Source: an uncultured Veillonella sp.
GTDB lineage: Bacteria > Bacillota > Negativicutes > Veillonellales > Veillonellaceae
Length of the DNA: 5,001 bases
Direction of reading: 5' to 3'
NCBI GenBank assembly: GCA_934183145.1
Contig: CAKPSA010000088.1
Coordinates: 1 to 5,001, forward strand
Positions 1 through 5,001 of this stretch are shown here, piece after piece (within the stretch, counting starts at the first letter, position 1; every line of letters begins with the position of its first letter). The translations under genes were made by a program, and so were the position numbers. Under the pieces are notes generated by a model. The model saw only the letters and a list, made by a program, of their open reading frames with translations, did not search any database and had not been told where the DNA came from.

Positions 1-146
1 TTGATGATGGGACAGTTAAATTCCTTTTCTAATTTTTTTATCCGTTCACTCAATGCAGGTTGCGTCATAAATAGACGACGCGCCGCATAGGTAATATTAT
101 TTTCCTCTGCTAAGGTTTTTAAAATTGTACAATCTTTCGTGTCCAT
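1..146 (-). CDS. LysR-type transcriptional regulator, N-terminal part (cut by window edge)
   Basis: The reverse strand reads 48 codons from an ATG at 144-146 to the left edge, with a strong AAAGGAG ribosome site six bases upstream. The product has the winged helix-turn-helix pattern of LysR-family regulators: an opening helix (residues about 5-15, CTILKTLAEEN), the first HTH helix containing ITYAARRLFMTQ (about 18-29), then PALSERIKKLEKEF (about 30-43), which matches the family's typical 'QPALSxxIKxLE' recognition helix. The effector-binding domain (usually about 200 residues) lies outside the window. The gene is transcribed away from the hydratase operon, the usual arrangement for a LysR regulator of the adjacent operon and of itself. 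E. coli has a LysR gene, ybhD, at the equivalent place, but orthology cannot be judged from the HTH alone. The effector is inferred to be the operon's substrate or an intermediate. The family call is very secure; the target is inference. Confidence 0.93.
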   Translation of the reverse strand, partial: MDTKDCTILKTLAEENNITYAARRLFMTQPALSERIKKLEKEFNCPII

Positions 147-169
147 AAACTCTCCTTTACATATGTATT

Positions 170-197
170 ATTGTACTCTATCCCATAGAGTTGGTAC
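170..197 (-). promoter_or_regulatory. Candidate promoter of the LysR-type gene
   Basis: On the minus strand a good -10 hexamer, TACAAT (plus-strand bases 170-175), lies about 24 bases before the regulator's start codon. A weak -35 candidate, TGTACC, lies 17 bases further upstream (plus-strand 193-198). The perfect inverted repeat at 175-191 fills the spacer between them, so a protein bound there would block polymerase. This fits the negative autoregulation common among LysR regulators. The -10 is reasonable and the -35 is poor; the assignment is by eye. Confidence 0.4.
175..191. promoter_or_regulatory. Candidate LysR operator: perfect 7-bp inverted repeat with T-N11-A
   Basis: ACTCTAT and ATAGAGT form a perfect inverted repeat of 7 bp separated by CCC. 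It contains the T-N11-A pattern of LysR-type boxes (T at 177, A at 189) at the centre of the dyad. It lies between the divergent genes, 29 bp upstream of the regulator's start codon, where an autoregulatory recognition site would be expected. The symmetry is directly visible; binding by the adjacent LysR protein is inferred. Confidence 0.5.
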
Positions 198-217
198 AGA
201 TGAGGGGGAGCAAGGGC

Positions 218-234
218 TATACAGATTAGATATA
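218..234. promoter_or_regulatory. Second candidate LysR half-site region (TATA-N9-TATA dyad)
   Basis: Two TATA tetramers, each self-complementary, flank nine bases (222-230). They give a second T-N11-A arrangement (T at 220, A at 232). It lies about 70-87 bases upstream of the predicted operon start near 305, the region where LysR proteins usually sit to activate. The sequence is AT-rich, so such a match can arise by chance. TATAAC at 231-236 could alternatively be a -10 element, though no convincing -35 accompanies it. Confidence 0.25.
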
Positions 235-266
235 ACTAAAGACTGGATACTAATAAGAGGAATGAA

Positions 267-293
267 ACTTTCACCAATATACATGGTGAAAGT
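267..293. repeat. Perfect 10-bp inverted repeat in the operon promoter/leader
   Basis: ACTTTCACCA (267-276) and TGGTGAAAGT (284-293) are exact reverse complements around a 7-base loop. The dyad is unrelated in sequence to the one at 175-191, so it may be the operator for a second regulator, or a leader hairpin if transcription begins upstream. It is not followed by a run of T, so it is not a standard terminator. Its right arm shares TGAAAGTA with a second copy at 322-329, just before the ribosome site. Confidence 0.6.
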
Positions 294-298
294 ATAGT
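270..298 (+). promoter_or_regulatory. Candidate promoter of the hydratase-isomerase-transporter operon
   Basis: TTCACC (270-275) resembles a -35 and TATAGT (293-298) a -10, with a 17-base spacer. This would start transcription near 305 and leave a leader of about 40 bases before the ATG at 345. Most of the element is embedded in the inverted repeat at 267-293, so anything binding that dyad would control initiation. The hexamers are imperfect, as expected for an activated promoter. The call is by eye and alternatives exist (for example TATAAC at 231-236). Confidence 0.4.
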
Positions 299-344
299 GT
301 TTGTATAGGTTTACACATGCCTGAAAGTAATAAAGGAGCAAGTC

Positions 345-2642
345 ATGGTTGAGTTAATTTCAAATGGTGTATTTTTATATCACGGTACGGATATCGTTCC
401 TGCAGATTCTAGTGCAGCCCTTGATCAGCAAGAAGTTTTTAATAAAGAGCGCGCCTATAAGGAAACGATGGCGTACCGTATTTTAATGGACCACCAACAA
501 CATGAAGGTGATCAAGATTTACGCATTAAATTCGATGCTTTAACATCTCACGATATTACCTATGTTGGTATTATCCAAACGGCTATTGCCAGTGGTCTCG
601 ATAAATTCCCAATCCCTTATATTTTGACTAACTGTCATAACAGTTTAGCAGCGGTAGGGGGCACAATTAACGAAGACGACCATGTATTTGGCTTATCCGC
701 AGTAGAACGCTTTGGCGGCGTGTACGTACCTCCTCATCTTGCAGTTATTCACCAATACATGCGTGAAACAATGGCAGGCTGTGGCAAAATGATCCTCGGT
801 TCCGACAGCCATACTCGTTATGGTGCGCTTGGTACTATGGCGATTGGTGAAGGTGGTCCAGAGCTTGTAAAACAATTGCTTGGTCGTACCTATGATGTAC
901 AACGTCCAGAGGTTATCGCTATCTACCTCGATGGTAAACCTAAACACGGCGTAGGTCCACAAGACGTGGCTCTCGCTATTGAAAAAGCTGTATTTAAAAA
1001 TGGCTTTGTAAAAAATAAAGTGATGGAATTCGTAGGCCCTGGTATTGAACACTTATCCATGGACTTCCGTAATGGCATCGATGTAATGACTACAGAGACT
1101 ACGTGCCTTACAACAATCTGGAGAACAGACAGCAATACAAAAGAATTCTTAACACTTCATGGCCGTGGTGATGCGTACAAAGAACTTAACCCTGGCGATG
1201 TAGCTTACTATGATGGCCTTGTAAAGGTTAATCTTGATGAAGTGGAAAGCATGATTGCTATGCCATTCCATCCAAGCAATGTATATACTATTAAAGAAAT
1301 CAACGAAGGTGGTCGCGATTTACTAGCAGAAATCGAACGCCAAGCGGTTGAACAATTAGATAATAAATCTTTATCCTTGCAATTGCCTGAAAAACATTTT
1401 GATGGCAAATTACATTTAGATCAAGGTATCATCGTAGGTTGCTCTGGTGGTTTGTATGAAAATATTATGCAAGCAGCGAATATCGTACGCGGTAAGAGCG
1501 TAGGTTCCGGTCGTTTTGCGTTCAGCGTATATCCTTCTAGCCAACCAATTTACTTAGAACTCATGAAAAATGGTGCCCTTGTAGACTTAATGGAAGCAGG
1601 TGCTATCGTACGTACTGCTTTCTGCGGCCCATGCTTCGGCGCAGGCGATACACCTAATAATACGGGCCTCAGCGGTCGTCATGCGACACGTAACTTCCCG
1701 AACCGCGAAGGGTCTAAACCTGGCAATGGTCAAATCTCTTCTGTGGCACTTCTCGATGCTCGCTCTGTAGCAGCTACAGCTATCAATGGTGGGGCTTTAA
1801 CGGCAGCAACAGATGTAGAATACGATGATGCAGTACCAGCATATCACTATGATGATAAACCGTATGAAAGTAAAGTATACAGTGGCTTTAATGAACCTAA
1901 AAAAGATGCGGAACTCATTTACGGTCCATCCATTAAACCTTGGCCTTCTATTAAGGAATTGACACCAAATGTATTACTTAAAGTAGCTGCTTATATCGAT
2001 GATCCTGTAACAACTACAGATGAATTGATCCCATCTGGTGAAACATCTTCCTTCCGTTCCGACCCATATGCATTGTCTGAATTTGCCTTGAGTCGTAAGG
2101 TTCCTGAATATGTAGGTCGTGCAAAAGTCGTTCGCGATTGGGAAAAATCTCGTCAAGAAGGTGACAGCGCAGCAGACTTAGTAAGTGCATACGAAGAGGT
2201 AAAACAAGCTCTTGGTCTTGGAGAAACTGTAGAAGATATGGCTAAATCTACAGCAGTGTCTAGCATGGTATATGCTAATCGCCCTGGCGATGGCTCTGCT
2301 CGTGAACAAGCAGCATCTTGCCAACGCGTATTAGGTGGCGGTGCTAACATTGCTATTGAATATGCTACAAAACGCTATCGCAGTAATGTAATTAACTGGG
2401 GTATGTTACCGTTTGTAACTAGTGAAGAAGACTCTAAAACGATGGCAGTAGGCGACTATGTATATGTGCCAAATGTACGTGACCAATTATTCTCTGACTC
2501 CGATGATTACACAGCATATGTTATCAGCGGTGGTGTGAAGAAAGCAGAGATTACATTGCATTTAGGCCACCTCAGCGATGAAGAAAAAGATATTATCGCA
2601 GCAGGTTGTCTCATCAACTACTATGCAAATAGCAAAGTGTAA
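345..2642 (+). CDS. ybhJ: Aconitase-family Fe-S hydratase (YbhJ-like)
   Basis: This 765-residue cytoplasmic hydro-lyase has the length and layout of mitochondrial-type aconitase: the Fe-S catalytic domains 1-3 (about 40-490), a linker, and a fused swivel domain (about 540-700). Cluster cysteines are visible at C366 (VGCSGG), C427 and C430 (CGPCFG). Other matches to pig aconitase are H136, the GSDSHT motif with D154 and H156, E251, the RNFPNR arginines R449 and R454, and the catalytic serine S651 with R653 in GDGSAR. Several positions differ: the usual CTN after the first cysteine is CSG, the SSR of the swivel loop is SAR, and the catalytic Asp-His pair is replaced by CHNS around 97-100. Dehydration/rehydration of a tricarboxylate is therefore likely, but citrate need not be the substrate. 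The start is fixed by AAAGGAG at 332-338, six bases before the ATG. It is the first gene of the operon, 24 bases before a PrpF-like isomerase. E. coli YbhJ is the closest family I recognise. Confidence 0.88.
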   Translation: MVELISNGVFLYHGTDIVPADSSAALDQQEVFNKERAYKETMAYRILMDHQQHEGDQDLRIKFDALTSHDITYVGIIQTAIASGLDKFPIPYILTNCHNSLAAVGGTINEDDHVFGLSAVERFGGVYVPPHLAVIHQYMRETMAGCGKMILGSDSHTRYGALGTMAIGEGGPELVKQLLGRTYDVQRPEVIAIYLDGKPKHGVGPQDVALAIEKAVFKNGFVKNKVMEFVGPGIEHLSMDFRNGIDVMTTETTCLTTIWRTDSNTKEFLTLHGRGDAYKELNPGDVAYYDGLVKVNLDEVESMIAMPFHPSNVYTIKEINEGGRDLLAEIERQAVEQLDNKSLSLQLPEKHFDGKLHLDQGIIVGCSGGLYENIMQAANIVRGKSVGSGRFAFSVYPSSQPIYLELMKNGALVDLMEAGAIVRTAFCGPCFGAGDTPNNTGLSGRHATRNFPNREGSKPGNGQISSVALLDARSVAATAINGGALTAATDVEYDDAVPAYHYDDKPYESKVYSGFNEPKKDAELIYGPSIKPWPSIKELTPNVLLKVAAYIDDPVTTTDELIPSGETSSFRSDPYALSEFALSRKVPEYVGRAKVVRDWEKSRQEGDSAADLVSAYEEVKQALGLGETVEDMAKSTAVSSMVYANRPGDGSAREQAASCQRVLGGGANIAIEYATKRYRSNVINWGMLPFVTSEEDSKTMAVGDYVYVPNVRDQLFSDSDDYTAYVISGGVKKAEITLHLGHLSDEEKDIIAAGCLINYYANSKV

Positions 2643-2666
2643 GTAGTTAATATAAAGGAGTATACT

Positions 2667-3806
2667 ATGAACGGGTATAAAGAAATTCCTGTTACCTATA
2701 TGCGCGGCGGTACTAGTAAAGGGGCGTATCTGTTAAAAGATACGCTTCCAAATGACCCAGCCGGACGAGACCGTATGATTTTAGACTTATATGGTTCTCC
2801 TGATGCACGTCAGATTAATGGTATCGGTGGTGCTGATCCATTGACGAGTAAGGTCGCTATTGTAAATCCTTCTGACCGGGATGATGCGGATATCGACTAT
2901 ACCTTTGGGTATGTAGGTATTGCTGATGCGGTAGTGGATTACGAAGGGAACTGTGGCAATATTTCTGCTGGCGCAGGGGTATTTGCTATTATGGAAGGCT
3001 TTGTGAAAGCCGTAGAACCAGAAACAGTAGTTCGTATCTTTAACACGAATACAAATAAGGTTATTGAAGCGCATGTGCCAGTTCGAGATGGTAAACCTGT
3101 TATTGACGGTGACTTTGCTATCGATGGCGTACCTGGTACGGGTGCTCGCATTACATTATATTTCTTGGAGCCAGGCGGTTCTAAGACAGGTAAGCTATTA
3201 CCAACAGGCAATGTACAAGATACGGTTACATTGGCTGATGGTCGCACAATCCAAGTCAGTCTTGTAGATGCAGCCAATCCAGCTGTATTCGTAAAGGCTA
3301 CAGACCTTGGTTATGAAGGCACGGAATTACCGGCTTTCACAGAAACGGATGGCGGTGTATTACTCAATACACTTGAAGATATTCGCACTACTGCGGCTGT
3401 TATGATGGGCCTTGCGCCATCTAAAGAGTCCGCCAGTCCTGCAGTTCCAAAGGTATGCATGGTGTCCGCACCACAAACCTACGTAGCAAGCGATGGTCGA
3501 ACTATTGAGGGGAATAGCATAGACATCGTAGCTCGTACTAAAGCATTAGCTGTAATGCATAAAGCTTATGCCGTTACAGGTGGCATTTGTACAGCTACGG
3601 CAGCGCTGATTACGGGCACTGTGGCGAATGAAGTAGTAAGCGAACGTGCTAAAGAGACGAAGCGCGTTACTTTGGCGCATCCATCAGGGAAATTTGATTT
3701 CGAAATATGCTTGACCAATGATAATGGTTGGCATGTGGAGAAGGCGGGCGTTGCTAGAACAGCGCGACCGATCATGAAAGGCATAGCTTATGTAAAAGGA
3801 GAGTAA
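2667..3806 (+). CDS. ybhH: PrpF-family isomerase (YbhH/4-oxalomesaconate tautomerase-like)
   Basis: The product has 379 residues, typical for PrpF proteins, which have two diaminopimelate-epimerase-like halves and move protons on unsaturated tricarboxylates. Characterised relatives are PrpF (trans to cis 2-methylaconitate) and GalD (4-oxalomesaconate tautomerase). The N-terminal signature MRGGTSKG is at residues 12-19. K62 (in PLTSKVA) and C96 (in GNCGN) are 34 residues apart, the same distance as K73 and C107, which I recall as the active-site pair of Shewanella PrpF. The second half has DAANPAVFV (201-209) and GGICTATAA (305-313). AAAGGAG at 2654-2660 sets the start. It sits between an aconitase-type hydratase and a DASS transporter, so its substrate is probably an aconitate-like acid delivered by one and passed to the other. 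No prpB, prpC or prpD is present, which argues against a methylcitrate-cycle role, although they could lie outside the window. Family secure; substrate inferred. Confidence 0.88.
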   Translation: MNGYKEIPVTYMRGGTSKGAYLLKDTLPNDPAGRDRMILDLYGSPDARQINGIGGADPLTSKVAIVNPSDRDDADIDYTFGYVGIADAVVDYEGNCGNISAGAGVFAIMEGFVKAVEPETVVRIFNTNTNKVIEAHVPVRDGKPVIDGDFAIDGVPGTGARITLYFLEPGGSKTGKLLPTGNVQDTVTLADGRTIQVSLVDAANPAVFVKATDLGYEGTELPAFTETDGGVLLNTLEDIRTTAAVMMGLAPSKESASPAVPKVCMVSAPQTYVASDGRTIEGNSIDIVARTKALAVMHKAYAVTGGICTATAALITGTVANEVVSERAKETKRVTLAHPSGKFDFEICLTNDNGWHVEKAGVARTARPIMKGIAYVKGE

Positions 3807-3808
3807 GA

Positions 3809-5001
3809 ATGAGTAAGCTACTTAAAATTGCAATTATGTTTGCCATTCCTCTGGCAATGTGGTTTATTACACCGCCAGAAGGTTTGAGCGTTGAAGCTTG
3901 GCGACTGTTAGGTTTCTATTTAATGGCTATCGTTGGTCTTGTTGTTAAACCTTGGCCAGCACCGATTATCTTGTTATTATCTATTGCAGGTTCTGCCATT
4001 TTCTTGAATGCTACAAAAAACGTATTGTCTGGTTATGCATCTACAACAGTATGGCTAGTATTTTCGGCGTTCTCCCTCAGTGTGGCATTCGTAAAAACAG
4101 GCCTTGGCCGTCGTATTGCATACTTATTGATTAAATCCTTAGGCCATACTACATTGCGCCTTGGTTATGTAACTGCTTTATTAGATCTTATTATTGCTCC
4201 CGTAACACCTTCCAACACAGCACGTTGTGGTGGTATCGTGTTCCCAATTATGAACTCTGTAGCAAAAGCATTGGGCTCTGAGCCTGGTGAAAGTGCGAAA
4301 AAAGCTGGTTCTTACCTCATGGTTAATACATACATGGTAACAAAGGTAACTAGCTTGATGTTCGCTACAGCAATGGCACCAAACTTATTGGCTGCTGACT
4401 ATATGAACAAAATCCTCGGTGTAGACATCAACTGGGGCCTTTGGGCATTAGCTCTCGTAGTACCAGGCCTTGTAATGCTTCTCATTACACCAGCCATGGT
4501 ATACTATCTCGATAAACCATCTATTCAACATATCGATTCTCACGGTATTGCTGATGAAGGTTTAAAAGAACTTGGACCTATGTCTGGTCGCGAGAAATCT
4601 CTTATCGCTATATTTATTCTTGCCTTAGTTGGTTGGGCATTGCCTTCCATCTTGACTCAAGGCTTTGGTATTAAATTCTCCCTAGACGCAACAGCAGTAG
4701 CTATCGTAGCCATGGTAGCAGCCCTTGTAACAGGTGTAATCAAATGGGAAGATATGCTTGAATCCAAAGGTGCTTGGAATACATTGATCTGGTTCGGTGG
4801 TATCATCGGCATGTCCAGTGCATTGTCCAAGGTTAAATTCTTTGAATGGCTAGCTGACTTTATGGGTACACACTTCAGCTTCGGCGACAATTCTATGATG
4901 GCGCTTATTATCATCGGTGCTATCAGTATCGCTGTTCGTTACTTGTTCGCCTCTGGTAGTGCTTACGTTGTAGCCATGCTTCCAGTATTCCTTACAGTAG
5001 G
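3809..5001 (+). CDS. ybhI: DASS/SLC13-type di/tricarboxylate transporter, partial at 3' end (YbhI/CitT-like)
   Basis: An open frame of 397 codons runs off the right edge. The family usually has about 470-490 residues, so roughly 80-90 are missing. The protein is strongly hydrophobic, with about ten membrane segments visible: for example about 4-20, 32-48, 52-68, 80-97, 120-132, 208-228, 263-282, 293-311, 322-338 and 362-378. Two inverted-repeat halves carry the substrate/sodium-binding loops. The first has the classical SNT at 135-137 (TPSNTARCGG). The second reads SGS at 382-384 (FASGSAYVVAMLPVF), the form seen in CitT-like bacterial members. MAPNLL at 189-194 is also typical. These proteins import or exchange dicarboxylates and citrate across the inner membrane. 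The ATG follows the isomerase stop by only 2 bases, and its AAAGGAG site (3795-3801) lies inside the end of that gene, so the two are translated together. It presumably brings in the operon's tricarboxylate; the true substrate and coupling ion cannot be read from the sequence. Confidence 0.9.
   Translation, partial: MSKLLKIAIMFAIPLAMWFITPPEGLSVEAWRLLGFYLMAIVGLVVKPWPAPIILLLSIAGSAIFLNATKNVLSGYASTTVWLVFSAFSLSVAFVKTGLGRRIAYLLIKSLGHTTLRLGYVTALLDLIIAPVTPSNTARCGGIVFPIMNSVAKALGSEPGESAKKAGSYLMVNTYMVTKVTSLMFATAMAPNLLAADYMNKILGVDINWGLWALALVVPGLVMLLITPAMVYYLDKPSIQHIDSHGIADEGLKELGPMSGREKSLIAIFILALVGWALPSILTQGFGIKFSLDATAVAIVAMVAALVTGVIKWEDMLESKGAWNTLIWFGGIIGMSSALSKVKFFEWLADFMGTHFSFGDNSMMALIIIGAISIAVRYLFASGSAYVVAMLPVFLTV

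Noticed and set aside
267..293. Reading the perfect inverted repeat as a rho-independent terminator
   Set aside because: The stem is not GC-rich, no run of T follows it, and it lies just upstream of the first gene of an operon with no gene ending in that direction.
693..1052. A 119-codon open frame on the minus strand inside the hydratase gene
   Set aside because: It lies entirely opposite the conserved catalytic part of the hydratase, has no recognisable domain, and is rich in Phe, Tyr and His as expected for an antisense reading.
345..2642. Calling the hydratase the housekeeping TCA aconitase (acnA/citB) or a LeuC-type isopropylmalate dehydratase
   Set aside because: LeuC proteins are shorter and lack a fused swivel domain. 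Standard bacterial AcnA is about 890 residues, and several substrate-side residues here differ. The operon context matches the YbhJ group better.
2939..3277. A 112-codon minus-strand frame and other overlapping frames inside the PrpF-like gene
   Set aside because: They are antisense or out-of-frame readings of a well-conserved coding sequence with no family features of their own.
2667..3806. Assigning the isomerase to the methylcitrate cycle as PrpF itself
   Set aside because: No other prp genes are visible. The neighbours match the ybhHIJ set, so only the family name is supported.
4657..4914. An 85-codon minus-strand open frame
   Set aside because: It is fully contained in the continuous transporter reading frame, whose membrane segments and motifs are clear.

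Overview
This window looks like a low-to-moderate-GC diderm Firmicute. A Veillonella-like Negativicute is the best guess, from the mix of AT-rich and C-ending codons, the strong AAAGGAG ribosome sites and the overall protein style. That is an impression from the sequence alone; no database search was run.

Layout: the left edge holds the first 48 codons of a LysR-type regulator on the minus strand (1-146). A 198-base divergent intergenic region (147-344) carries several symmetric sequences and candidate promoters. Three closely packed genes then run on the plus strand: an aconitase-family hydratase with an Fe-S cluster (345-2642), a PrpF-family isomerase with a diaminopimelate-epimerase-type fold (2667-3806), and a DASS/SLC13-type di/tricarboxylate transporter cut by the right edge (3809-5001). 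The gaps are 24 and 2 bases and there is no terminator between the genes, so they almost certainly form one operon.

The same four families lie together in Escherichia coli as ybhD (LysR), ybhH (PrpF family), ybhI (DASS transporter) and ybhJ (aconitase family), a locus whose substrate I do not know to be established. Here the order after the regulator is hydratase, isomerase, transporter (J-H-I rather than H-I-J). The simplest inferred scheme is that the transporter imports an unsaturated or hydroxylated tricarboxylate such as trans-aconitate or a relative. The PrpF-like enzyme would then shift or isomerise the C=C bond, and the aconitase-like enzyme would hydrate the product to a citrate/isocitrate-type compound. 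The LysR protein would switch the operon on when the substrate is present.

The hydratase keeps the Fe-S cysteines and the catalytic serine. It departs from true aconitase at several residues around the substrate, so a substrate other than citrate is a real possibility. This locus is the best candidate in the window for an undescribed pathway.
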